Shown: piece by piece, positions 17,329 to 24,864 of the stretch | Position numbering within the stretch: position 1 is the first letter of the stretch | Layout of the letters: the number at the start of each line of letters is the position of its first letter | Origin: DASSTY01 sp035760645 | Lineage (GTDB): Bacteria; Gemmatimonadota; Gemmatimonadetes; Gemmatimonadales; GWC2-71-9 | NCBI GenBank assembly: GCA_035760645.1 | Contig: DASTSO010000114.1 | Span: 1-64,000, forward strand | Reading direction: 5' to 3' | DNA length: 64,000 nucleotides | Notes under the pieces: model-generated | Seen by the model: only the letters and a program-made list of their open reading frames with translations | What the model was told of the DNA's origin: nothing | The model's database searches: none | Position numbers and translations under genes: made by a program

Positions 17329-18200
17329 GCATCTTCATCGACAAGTCCACCAAGCTGGTGGTGCAGGGCATCACCGGCCGGGACGGCTCGTTCCACACGA
17401 GGCAGATGATGGCCTACGGCACCCGGGTGGTGGCCGGGGTCACGCCCGGGAAGGGCGGCCAGAAGTTCGAGGGCCAGGTGCCGGTCTACAACACCGTGGC
17501 CGAGGCGGTGCAGGAGACGGGCGCGAACACGTCGGTCATCTACGTGCCGCCGGCGGGCGCGGCCGGCGCCATCTTCGAGGCGGCGGACGCCGGCATCAAG
17601 CTCGTCGTCTGCATCACCGAGGGCGTGCCGGTGGACGACATGCTCAAGGTCATGCCGTTCATCCGCTCGAGGGGCGCGCGCCTGATCGGGCCGAACTGCC
17701 CCGGCCTCATCTCGCCGGGCAAGTCGAAGGTCGGCATCATCCCGGGCAACATCTGCACGCCGGGCCGCATCGGGCTCGTCTCGCGCTCGGGCACGCTGAC
17801 GTACGAGGTCGTGAACCATCTCACCAAGAACGGGATGGGCCAGAGCACCTGCGTCGGCATCGGCGGCGACCCGATCGTGGGCACCAACTTCATCGACTGT
17901 CTGCGCGCCTTCCAGGACGACCCCGAGACCGAGGCGATCGTCATGATGGGCGAGATCGGCGGCACGGCGGAGCAGGACGCGGCGGAGTTCGTCAAGCAGC
18001 ACGTGACCAAGCCGGTCGTCGGCTTCATCGCGGGCCAGACGGCGCCGCCGGGGCGCCGGATGGGCCACGCGGGCGCGATCATCTCCGGCTCGAGCGGCAC
18101 GGCGGCGGAGAAGATGGCGGCTTTCGAGGCGGCGGGGATCGGGGTCATGAAGCGGCCGGTGGACGTGGTCGCGCTGCTCAAGGCGAAGCTCAAGGGCTGA
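17325..18200 (+). CDS. sucD: Succinyl-CoA synthetase alpha subunit
   Basis: The 291-residue CoA-binding subunit carries the phosphohistidine intermediate. H248 lies in MGHAGAII, equivalent to the E. coli catalytic histidine. Other conserved segments are VQGITGRDGSFHT (CoA-binding), GPNCPG, SRSGTLTYE and MGEIGGTAEQDAA. Start is GTG 17325 within the sucC stop. ndk follows after 17 bases, so the phosphorylated nucleotide product can be equilibrated by the next enzyme. Confidence 0.97.
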   Translation: MSIFIDKSTKLVVQGITGRDGSFHTRQMMAYGTRVVAGVTPGKGGQKFEGQVPVYNTVAEAVQETGANTSVIYVPPAGAAGAIFEAADAGIKLVVCITEGVPVDDMLKVMPFIRSRGARLIGPNCPGLISPGKSKVGIIPGNICTPGRIGLVSRSGTLTYEVVNHLTKNGMGQSTCVGIGGDPIVGTNFIDCLRAFQDDPETEAIVMMGEIGGTAEQDAAEFVKQHVTKPVVGFIAGQTAPPGRRMGHAGAIISGSSGTAAEKMAAFEAAGIGVMKRPVDVVALLKAKLKG

Positions 18201-18217
18201 GGAGAGGGAGAGACCGC

Positions 18218-18649
18218 ATGGCCGGAAACATGACGCTGGCGATCGTGAAGCCCGATGCGATCGCCTCGGGGAAGATGGGGGCGATCATCGCCCACCTCCA
18301 GAAGGAGGGCTTCGTGGTGCGCGCGGCGCGCCTGGTGAAGCTCACCCGCGCCGAGGCGGGGAAGTTCTACGAGGTGCACCGGGAGCGCCCCTTTTACGGC
18401 GAGCTGGTGGAGTTCATGACCAGCGGCCCCTGCCTCCCCATGGCGCTCGAGCGGGCGAACGCGGTGCAGCACTACCGCGACGTGATCGGCGCGACCGACC
18501 CGGCCGAGGCCAAGGAGGGCACGATCCGGAAGCTCTACGCCGAATCGAAGGGCCGGAACGCCGTGCACGGCTCCGACAGCGACGAGAACGCCCGGCGCGA
18601 GATCGGCTTCTTCTTCACCGAGGCGGAGCTGGCGGGGCTGTGGGGGTGA
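18218..18649 (+). CDS. ndk: Nucleoside diphosphate kinase
   Basis: This 143-residue enzyme transfers the gamma phosphate between nucleoside tri- and diphosphates. The active-site H117 lies in NAVHGSDSDENARREI, an exact family signature, and the N-terminus LAIVKPDA is typical. A purine-rich ribosome-binding site (GGAGAGGGAGAG) precedes ATG 18218. After the stop, GGGGGTGATCCCCC at 18642-18655 can form a small hairpin spanning the stop codon, possibly the end of the sucCD-ndk unit. Confidence 0.97.
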   Translation: MAGNMTLAIVKPDAIASGKMGAIIAHLQKEGFVVRAARLVKLTRAEAGKFYEVHRERPFYGELVEFMTSGPCLPMALERANAVQHYRDVIGATDPAEAKEGTIRKLYAESKGRNAVHGSDSDENARREIGFFFTEAELAGLWG

Positions 18650-18661
18650 TCCCCCGCCAAC

Positions 18662-18690
18662 TTGACCCAACTCCCGCACCCGATTAAAGT
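18662..18690 (+). promoter_or_regulatory. Candidate promoter for yceD-rpmF-fab cluster, possibly leaderless
   Basis: TTGACC at 18662-18667 and TAAAGT at 18685-18690 are separated by 17 bases, a near-ideal sigma-70 arrangement. The expected transcription start (about 18697) would lie between the ATG at 18693 and the in-frame ATG at 18699. If correct, the transcript is leaderless or nearly so and translation begins at 18699. Confidence 0.45.
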
Positions 18691-18692
18691 TA

Positions 18693-19169
18693 ATGGCTAT
18701 GCTTCGGGTGGATTTGCGGGACCTGCAACACGGCCCGGTCGAGACGACGGGCGAGGTGGCGGCCGACGACGCGCTCTTCGAGGGGTTGGGCTTCGCGTTC
18801 GTCGAGCCGGTGCGGGTCACCGGGCGGCTGCAGGCGACGGGTGAGAGCGGCTACTACTGGCGCGGCCACCTGCACGCGAGGGTGCGCCTGGAGTGCGGGC
18901 GCTGCCTGGCCGACCTCGAGCGGCCGGTGGACGCCGACATCAGCGTGCTCTTCAGCACCGATTCCGAGACGGCGGACGAGGACCCGGATGCCTACCCGTT
19001 GCCCCCGACCACCACGGCGATCGATCTGGCGCCGGTGGTGCGAGACGAGCTGGCGCTCGCCGTGCCGGCTTTTCCGCTGTGCCGCCCGGAGTGCGCCGGG
19101 CTCTGCGCCCGGTGCGGCGCCGATCTGAACGCGGGCCCGTGCGGCTGCACGTCCGCCGAACCGAGCTGA
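18693..19169 (+). CDS. yceD: YceD/DUF177 family protein
   Basis: This protein of 158 residues (156 if translation begins at the second ATG, 18699) belongs to the DUF177 family, encoded next to rpmF in most bacteria and linked to 23S rRNA accumulation in E. coli. It has the family core RLECGRCLADLERPV followed by an acidic strand, and ends in a four-cysteine motif (CRPECAGLCARCG, then GPCGC) that probably binds zinc. The position immediately before rpmF and the fatty-acid genes is the classical arrangement. No ribosome-binding site precedes the start, consistent with the promoter placement. Confidence 0.85.
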   Translation: MAMLRVDLRDLQHGPVETTGEVAADDALFEGLGFAFVEPVRVTGRLQATGESGYYWRGHLHARVRLECGRCLADLERPVDADISVLFSTDSETADEDPDAYPLPPTTTAIDLAPVVRDELALAVPAFPLCRPECAGLCARCGADLNAGPCGCTSAEPS

Positions 19170-19176
19170 GGAACCC

Positions 19177-19359
19177 ATGGCAGTCCCGAAGAGGAAGCTT
19201 TCCAAGAGCCGCAAGCGGCTCCGCCGCGGTCACCACAACGCCAAGGGCGTGCTCGCCCAGGCGTGCCCGCGCTGCAACTCGCCGAAGCTGTCGCACCGGG
19301 TGTGCGGCACCTGCGGCTACTACGGCGGGAAGAAGCGCGTCGAGGTCGAGGAAAGCTGA
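19177..19359 (+). CDS. rpmF: 50S ribosomal protein L32
   Basis: The 60-residue protein starts MAVPKRKLSKSRKRLRR, the L32 N-terminus. It is the zinc-binding form, with CPRC and CGTC knuckles forming a four-cysteine site. It begins seven bases after yceD, with GAGGAA just upstream. The last codons (GAGGAAAGC) also supply the ribosome-binding site of plsX. Confidence 0.96.
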   Translation: MAVPKRKLSKSRKRLRRGHHNAKGVLAQACPRCNSPKLSHRVCGTCGYYGGKKRVEVEES

Positions 19360-19361
19360 AG

Positions 19362-20375
19362 GTGCTGCGCGTCGCGGTGGACGCGATGGGGGGCGACTCC
19401 GCCCCCCAGGCCGAGATCGAAGGAGTCGTCCAGGCGCTCGCCACGCTGCCCGCCACCTTCCAGGTGCAGCTGGTCGGGAAGCCCGACGTCATCGAGGCCG
19501 AGCTGGCCAAGCACCCCGGAGTGGACCGTAGCCGGCTGCAGGTCGTCGCAGCCAGCGAAGTGATCGGCATGGCCGAGAAGCCGCTCGCCGCGGTCCGGAA
19601 GAAGCCCGATTCGAGCATCGTCGTCGGACTCACCCTGCAGAAGCAGGGGGCGTCCGACGCTTTCATTTCCGCCGGCAACACCGGCGCCGTCCTCGCGGCC
19701 TCGACGGTCATCCTCGGGCTGCACGACGGGGTCGAGCGCGCCAGCGTGGCCAGCCTCTTCCCGACGGCCGACCACTCGGTGCTCGTGCTCGATGCCGGGG
19801 CCAACGTGGACTGCTCGCCTCGCGAGCTCGTCAACTTCGCCTACCTCGGCACGGTGTACGTGCGCGACATTCTCGGCCGCCCGAGCCCGCGGGTCGGGCT
19901 CCTCAACGTGGGCGAGGAGGAGGAGAAGGGGAACGCCGTCACCAAGGAGGCGTACCAGCTCCTCAAGCGCGCGCCGGGGATCAACTTCCACGGCAACGTC
20001 GAGGGGCGCGACATCCTCGCCGGTCACGACCAGCGCGGCGACATCGACGTGCTCGTCTGCGACGGCTTCGCCGGGAACGTGATCCTCAAGTTCTACGAGT
20101 CGGTCGCGCGTCTCATCGTGCGCCTCGTCAAGCGCAAGGCGCCCGAGGTGCTCGAGCGCAACGACATCCGCGAGGTGTTCACCTTCCTCGACTACTCCGA
20201 GTACGGCGGCGCGCCGCTCCTCGGCGTGAAGGGGGTCGCCATCATCTGCCATGGCGCGTCCAGCGGCAACGCGATCAAGAACGCGATCCGCGTCGCCGTG
20301 CAGAGCGTCGAGGCCAACCTCAGCCAGCACATCGGCGCCGAGTTCGCCCAGCGCCAGACGGCTCTCCCGGCATGA
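19362..20375 (+). CDS. plsX: Phosphate acyltransferase PlsX
   Basis: PlsX (337 residues) converts acyl-ACP to acyl-phosphate, the donor for PlsY (encoded at 60976-61599) in phospholipid synthesis. The N-terminus VAVDAMGGDSAP is diagnostic; SAGNTGAVLA, LDAGANVDC and DGFAGNV follow. The open frame runs upstream through rpmF, but GTG 19362, two bases after the rpmF stop and about eight bases after GAGGAAAG, gives the correct N-terminus. The stop overlaps fabH by four bases. Confidence 0.95.
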   Translation: MLRVAVDAMGGDSAPQAEIEGVVQALATLPATFQVQLVGKPDVIEAELAKHPGVDRSRLQVVAASEVIGMAEKPLAAVRKKPDSSIVVGLTLQKQGASDAFISAGNTGAVLAASTVILGLHDGVERASVASLFPTADHSVLVLDAGANVDCSPRELVNFAYLGTVYVRDILGRPSPRVGLLNVGEEEEKGNAVTKEAYQLLKRAPGINFHGNVEGRDILAGHDQRGDIDVLVCDGFAGNVILKFYESVARLIVRLVKRKAPEVLERNDIREVFTFLDYSEYGGAPLLGVKGVAIICHGASSGNAIKNAIRVAVQSVEANLSQHIGAEFAQRQTALPA

Positions 20376-21382
20376 GCGGGCGACCCTTCGCCCGCCTCGA
20401 CGGGCTCGGGGCGTATGCGCCCAGCCACGTCGTCACCAACGCCGACTTCGAGCGCACGCTCGATACCTCCGATCAGTGGATCGTCGAGCGCACCGGCATC
20501 CGCGAGCGCCGCTGGGCCGCGCCGGGCGAGACGCTCGCGAGCATGTGCCGGCAGGCGGCCGAGTGCGCCATGGGCCGCGCCGGCGCGACCGCCGGCGAAC
20601 TCGACGCGATCATCCTCGGCACCGCCTCGCCCGACCGGCTCCTGCCGTCGGTGGCCTGCGACCTCCAGGCGCTCCTCGGCGCCGAGCGCGCGGCGGCCTT
20701 CGACGTGCAGGCCGCCTGCTCCGGCTTCATCTACGGCCTGACGATCGCCGAGGGCCTCCTGGCCACCGGCACGTATCGCACGATCCTCGTCGTCGGCGCC
20801 GAGAAGCTCTCGGCCATCGCCGACATGCAGGACCGCTCGACCGCGATCCTCTTCGGCGACGGCGCAGGGGCGGCGGTGGTGCGCGCCACGAACGGGGCGG
20901 GCGGCGCCGGCGGCGACGGCCGCGGCATCCTCAGCACGTTCATCAAGTCCGACGGCCGGCTCGCCGAGTATCTCTACCGCCCGGCGGGCGGCACGGCGCG
21001 GCCGATCGACGAGACGGTCCTGCGCGAGCGCTCGCAGTACATCAAGATGGCCGGCCGCGAGGTGTTCAAGGCGGCGGTCCTCGCGATGGCCGAGGCGTGC
21101 GACGAGGCGCTCCGCCGGGCCGGCGTCTCGGCCGACGAGCTCGACCTGCTCGTGCCGCACCAGGCCAACATCCGCATCATCGAGGCGACGGCCAAGCACG
21201 CCGGCATGCCGATGAGCAAGGTGATGGTCAACGTCGAGCGCTACGGCAACACGTCGGCCGCCTCGATCCCGCTGGCGCTGGCGCAGGCGGAGGAGGAGGG
21301 GCGCATCCGCAAGGGCTCGCTCGTGCTGCTCGTCGGCTTCGGGGCGGGCTTCACCTGGGGCAGCACGGTGATCCGATGGTGA
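20372..21382 (+). CDS. fabH: Beta-ketoacyl-ACP synthase III
   Basis: FabH (336 residues) condenses acetyl-CoA with malonyl-ACP to start fatty-acid synthesis. The catalytic triad is C116 (QAACSGF), H263 (PHQANIRI) and N293 (RYGNTSAAS). N-terminal segments TNADFERTLDTSDQWI and RTGIRERR are conserved. It overlaps plsX upstream and fabD downstream. Confidence 0.96.
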   Translation: MSGRPFARLDGLGAYAPSHVVTNADFERTLDTSDQWIVERTGIRERRWAAPGETLASMCRQAAECAMGRAGATAGELDAIILGTASPDRLLPSVACDLQALLGAERAAAFDVQAACSGFIYGLTIAEGLLATGTYRTILVVGAEKLSAIADMQDRSTAILFGDGAGAAVVRATNGAGGAGGDGRGILSTFIKSDGRLAEYLYRPAGGTARPIDETVLRERSQYIKMAGREVFKAAVLAMAEACDEALRRAGVSADELDLLVPHQANIRIIEATAKHAGMPMSKVMVNVERYGNTSAASIPLALAQAEEEGRIRKGSLVLLVGFGAGFTWGSTVIRW

Positions 21383-22323
21383 GCGGCCCGCTGGTCCTCA
21401 TGTGCCCCGGCCAGGGCGCGCAGAAGGTGGGGATGGGCAAGGACCTCGCCGAGCGCTTCCCGGCCGCGCGCGCCGTCTTCGAGGCGATCGACGACGCCCT
21501 GGGCGTCGCCCTCTCGCGCGTCATGTGGGAGGGGCCCGAGGACGAGCTCACGCAGACGCACAACACGCAGCCCGCCATCCTCGCCCACTCGGCCGCGGTG
21601 CTCGCGGTCGTGGGCGACCGGCTCGCGGGCGCCGCGTGCGCGGCGGGGCACAGCCTCGGCGAGTACAGCGCGCACGTCGCCGCGGGCACGCTGAGCGCCA
21701 CCGACGCCGCGCGCCTCGTCCGGCGGCGCGGCGAGCTGATGTACGAGGCGGGCCTCGCGCGCCCCGGCGCGATGGCCGCGGTGCTGGGCCTCGCTACCGC
21801 CGACGTGGACGCGGCCTGCAACGAGGCCTCGGACGCGACCAGCCTCGCGGTGGCGGCCAACATCAACGCCCCCGATCAGACGGTCATCTCGGGCGACCCG
21901 GCCGCGGTGGAGCGCGCGGGCGAGCGCTGCAAGGCGCGCGGCGCCAAGCGCGTCCTCCCGCTCAAGGTGAGCGGCGCCTTCCACTCGCCGCTCATGGCGC
22001 CGGCGGTGGACGGGCTGCACGCCGCGCTCCAGGGCGCCGCGTTCGCCGACCCGCGCATCCCCGTGATCGCCAACGCGAGCGCGCTCGCGGTCACGACCGG
22101 CGCCGACGCGAAGCGGCTCCTCGTCGACCAGCTCACCGCGCCGGTCCGCTGGGTCGAGTGCATGCACGCGGCCGCGCAGGTCGCGAGCGCGGCCGGCCCG
22201 GCCGTGACGTTCGTCGAGATCGGCCCGGGCAGCGTGCTGAGCGGGCTGCTCAAGCGGATCCTCCCCGGGACCCCGACCCTCACCCTCGGCACGGCCGACG
22301 AAGTGGAGCGCTTCCTGGCATGA
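21376..22323 (+). CDS. fabD: Malonyl-CoA:ACP transacylase
   Basis: FabD (315 residues) loads malonyl units on acyl carrier protein. Signatures are CPGQGAQKVGMG, the nucleophile elbow GHSLGEYS with S93, and SGAFHSPLM with H203. ATG 21376 overlaps the end of fabH by seven bases; the next codon, GTG 21379, is an alternative start with a four-base overlap. The stop overlaps fabG. Confidence 0.95.
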   Translation: MVSGPLVLMCPGQGAQKVGMGKDLAERFPAARAVFEAIDDALGVALSRVMWEGPEDELTQTHNTQPAILAHSAAVLAVVGDRLAGAACAAGHSLGEYSAHVAAGTLSATDAARLVRRRGELMYEAGLARPGAMAAVLGLATADVDAACNEASDATSLAVAANINAPDQTVISGDPAAVERAGERCKARGAKRVLPLKVSGAFHSPLMAPAVDGLHAALQGAAFADPRIPVIANASALAVTTGADAKRLLVDQLTAPVRWVECMHAAAQVASAAGPAVTFVEIGPGSVLSGLLKRILPGTPTLTLGTADEVERFLA

Positions 22324-23060
22324 GCACGATCGACCTCACCGGCCGCGTCGCGTTCGTCACCGGCAGCACGCGGGGCATCGGCCTCGCGATCGCGCGCGCC
22401 CTCCACGGCGCGGGGGCGAAGGTGGCCATCGTCGGCCGCGATCAGGCCAGGGCGGAGACCGTCGCCGCGGAGTTCGGCGAGCGGGCGGCGGGCGTCGCGT
22501 GCGACGTGGCCGACGCCGCGCAGGTGGAGCGCGCCCTCGCGGCGGCCGAGTCGGCGCTCGGGCCCATCGACATCCTGGTCAACAACGCCGGTCTCACCCG
22601 CGACAACATCCTCATGCGCCTCGGCGACGAGGACTGGGACGCGGTGCTCGACGCCAACCTCAAGGGGGCGTTCCACACGGTGCGCGCCGTGATCAAGGGG
22701 ATGATGAAGCGCCGCAGCGGCCGCATCATCAACATCACGAGCGTCGTGGGCATCACGGGCAACAAGGGGCAGGCCAACTACGCGGCGAGCAAGGCGGGAC
22801 TCATCGGCTTCACCAAGTCGGTGGCCAAGGAGTACGCCAGCCGGGGCGTCCTGGCCAACTGCGTCGCCCCGGGGTTCATCGAGACCGACATGACGGCCGC
22901 CTTGTCTCCGGAGGCGCGCGCGTCTCTATTACAGGCCATCGCGCTCGGGCGGCTCGGCCGCCCGGAGGACGTCGCCGGCGCGGTGCTGTTCCTGGCGTCC
23001 GACCTGGCGGGCTACATCACCGGCCAGGTGCTGGTGGTGGACGGCGGGATGGTCATCTGA
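22320..23060 (+). CDS. fabG: 3-oxoacyl-ACP reductase
   Basis: FabG (246 residues) is the NADPH-dependent short-chain reductase of fatty-acid elongation. It shows the Rossmann motif TGSTRGIG, the NNAGLTRD motif, and the Ser-Tyr-Lys triad in NITSVVGITGNKG and YAASKAG. The C-terminus GQVLVVDGGMVI is typical of FabG. ATG 22320 sits in the fabD stop (ATGA). Confidence 0.96.
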   Translation: MSTIDLTGRVAFVTGSTRGIGLAIARALHGAGAKVAIVGRDQARAETVAAEFGERAAGVACDVADAAQVERALAAAESALGPIDILVNNAGLTRDNILMRLGDEDWDAVLDANLKGAFHTVRAVIKGMMKRRSGRIINITSVVGITGNKGQANYAASKAGLIGFTKSVAKEYASRGVLANCVAPGFIETDMTAALSPEARASLLQAIALGRLGRPEDVAGAVLFLASDLAGYITGQVLVVDGGMVI

Positions 23061-23101
23061 AGCAGGCAGTTCCTCAACCACCGGACTCTCACGAGGTCGA
23101 C

Positions 23102-23341
23102 ATGGAGAACGTCGAAGAGAAGGTCAAGGACATCATCGTCGAGGAGCTCGGCGTGGAGCGCGACAAGCTCACCCCCGAGGCGAGCTTCATGGAGGACCTG
23201 GGTGCCGACAGCCTCGACACCGTCGAGCTGGTCATGGCCTTCGAGAAGGAGTTCGACATCGACATCCCCGACGAGGACGCGGAGAAGCTCCGCACCGTCG
23301 GCGATGCCATGAACTACCTCCACGAGAAGCTCGGGAAGTAA
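23102..23341 (+). CDS. acpP: Acyl carrier protein
   Basis: The 79-residue acidic protein carries the growing acyl chain on phosphopantetheine at S37 in GADSLDTVEL. The sequence is closely similar to AcpP. The open frame extends into fabG, but ATG 23102, 41 bases after the fabG stop, gives the standard length. Confidence 0.97.
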   Translation: MENVEEKVKDIIVEELGVERDKLTPEASFMEDLGADSLDTVELVMAFEKEFDIDIPDEDAEKLRTVGDAMNYLHEKLGK

Positions 23342-23344
23342 CGC

Positions 23345-24586
23345 TTGGCACACCGTGTCGTCGTCACCGGCCTCGGCCTGGTGACCCCGCTCGGGAACGA
23401 CGTCGACTCGACGTGGGCCGGCCTTCTGGCCGGCCGCTCGGGCGCCGGACCGATCACCAAGTTCGACGCCTCGCGGCTGCAGGTGCGCTTCGCCTGCGAG
23501 GTGAAGGACTACGATCCGCTGCAGTACATCGACCGCAAGGAGGCCAAGCGGTACGATCCCTTCCTGCAGTACGCGCTCGGCGCCGCCCAGCAGGCCGTCA
23601 CCCAGGCGGGCCTGGAGGGGAAGTTCCCGGTGCCGGACCGCACGGGCGTGATCATCGGCAGCGGGATCGGCGGGATCCAGACCTTCGAGGAGCAGTGCAC
23701 GCTCTCGATCACGAAGGGCCCGGATCGCGTCTCCCCGTTCTTCGTGCCGATGTTCATCCCCGACATCGCCGCGGGGATCGTCTCGATCCGCTACGGCGTG
23801 CGCGGGCCCAACTTCTGCACCGTGAGCGCGTGCGCCTCGAGCGCCCACGCCATCGGTGAGTCGTTCAACCTGATCCGCAGCGGCAAGGCCGACGCGATGA
23901 TCACGGGCGGCGCCGAGGCGGCGATCACCAACCTCGCGGTCGCCGGCTTCCAGAACATGCGGGCGCTCTCGACCCGCAACGACGACCCGCAGACGGCGAG
24001 CCGGCCGTTCGACAAGGACCGCGACGGCTTCGTCCTGGGCGATGGCGCGGCCGTGGTCGTGCTCGAGAGCCTCGAGCATGCACAGCGGCGCGGCGCCACC
24101 ATTCTCGGCGAGGTGCTGGGCTACGGCGCGAGCGGCGACGCGTACCACATGACGTCGCCGGCGCCCGCGGGCGAGGGTGCGCAGCGCGCCATGCGGGCCT
24201 GCCTCGCCGACGGGAACATCGACCTCGCCGAGGTGGACTACGTCAACGCCCACGGCACCTCGACCGAGCAGGGCGACATCGCCGAGACACAGGCGGTGAA
24301 GGCCGTCTTCGGCGAGCGGGCCCGTGACCTCGTCTTCGGCTCGACGAAGTCGATGACCGGCCATCTCCTCGGTGCCGCCGGCGCTCTGGAGTTCGCCGCC
24401 TCGCTCCTGGCGAGCCGCTGCGGCGTGATTCCGCCCACGATCAACCAGTTCACGCCCGACCCCGAGTGCGACCTGAACTCGGCGCCCAACCAGAAGCTCG
24501 AGCGGCCGGTCCGCGTGGCGCTCTCCAACAGCTTCGGCTTCGGCGGGCACAACGCGACTCTGGCGGTGCGGGCGTGGCGGGAGTAG
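23345..24586 (+). CDS. fabF: Beta-ketoacyl-ACP synthase II
   Basis: FabF (413 residues) elongates acyl-ACP with malonyl-ACP. The triad is C163 (SACASSAH), H303 (NAHGTST) and H340 (MTGHLLGA), matching the usual numbering. Start is TTG 23345: no in-frame ATG or GTG lies near the family N-terminus HRVVVTGLGLVTPLG, and GGGAAG stands six bases upstream. It is the last gene of the fab cluster and is followed by three hairpins. Confidence 0.96.
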   Translation: MAHRVVVTGLGLVTPLGNDVDSTWAGLLAGRSGAGPITKFDASRLQVRFACEVKDYDPLQYIDRKEAKRYDPFLQYALGAAQQAVTQAGLEGKFPVPDRTGVIIGSGIGGIQTFEEQCTLSITKGPDRVSPFFVPMFIPDIAAGIVSIRYGVRGPNFCTVSACASSAHAIGESFNLIRSGKADAMITGGAEAAITNLAVAGFQNMRALSTRNDDPQTASRPFDKDRDGFVLGDGAAVVVLESLEHAQRRGATILGEVLGYGASGDAYHMTSPAPAGEGAQRAMRACLADGNIDLAEVDYVNAHGTSTEQGDIAETQAVKAVFGERARDLVFGSTKSMTGHLLGAAGALEFAASLLASRCGVIPPTINQFTPDPECDLNSAPNQKLERPVRVALSNSFGFGGHNATLAVRAWRE

Positions 24587-24615
24587 GCGCGCCTCGAGCC
24601 GGGCGCCCGGTCGTG

Positions 24616-24631
24616 AGGCCCTGAAGGGCCT
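24616..24631 (+). terminator. Hairpin 1 after fabF (UGAA loop)
   Basis: AGGCCC and GGGCCT flank a TGAA loop (6-bp stem). The 12-base core GCCCTGAAGGGC recurs exactly 27 bases further on in hairpin 2. No T-tract follows. Confidence 0.4.
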
Positions 24632-24641
24632 GCTCGGCCGG

Positions 24642-24659
24642 AGCGCCCTGAAGGGCGCT
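24642..24659 (+). terminator. Hairpin 2 after fabF (UGAA loop)
   Basis: AGCGCCC and GGGCGCT flank a TGAA loop (7-bp stem). It shares loop and inner stem with hairpin 1, so the two look like copies of one element. It may be a termination, mRNA-stability or REP-like element. Confidence 0.4.
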
Positions 24660-24670
24660 GGCGAGCCACC

Positions 24671-24716
24671 CGCACGTGCCCCCGTGATCCGATCGTGGAT
24701 CACGGGGGCACGTGCG
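24671..24716. terminator. Perfect 20-bp hairpin between fabF and mqnE
   Basis: Arms 24671-24690 and 24697-24716 are exactly complementary over 20 bp around the loop GATCGT. Each arm contains the palindrome CACGTG and the end of each arm has a GATC overlap. No T-run follows on either strand, so a simple intrinsic terminator is not certain; a protein-binding palindrome or a stable 3'-end structure for the fab mRNA are alternatives. Confidence 0.6.
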
Positions 24717-24818
24717 CATTCGGCGTGGAACGCGTTCCCGACCGGCCGGGCGGGCCCGCCCCCGTGCGCGGGCCTGCGCCGCCTCGCGCCCAACCGACTA
24801 CAGCCCGCGCCCGCCCCC

Positions 24819-24828
24819 GTATATCTTT
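24819..24828 (+). promoter_or_regulatory. Candidate -10 region for mqnE
   Basis: GTATATCTTT, containing a TATCTT hexamer at 24822-24827, lies 37 bases before the mqnE ATG and stands out in GC-rich surroundings. It resembles the GTATTACCTT element before pyrG and before the gene at 45925. No good -35 is visible. Confidence 0.3.
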
Positions 24829-24864
24829 CCGCTCCGATATCCGCCGACGCCCCAAGGAGATCCG

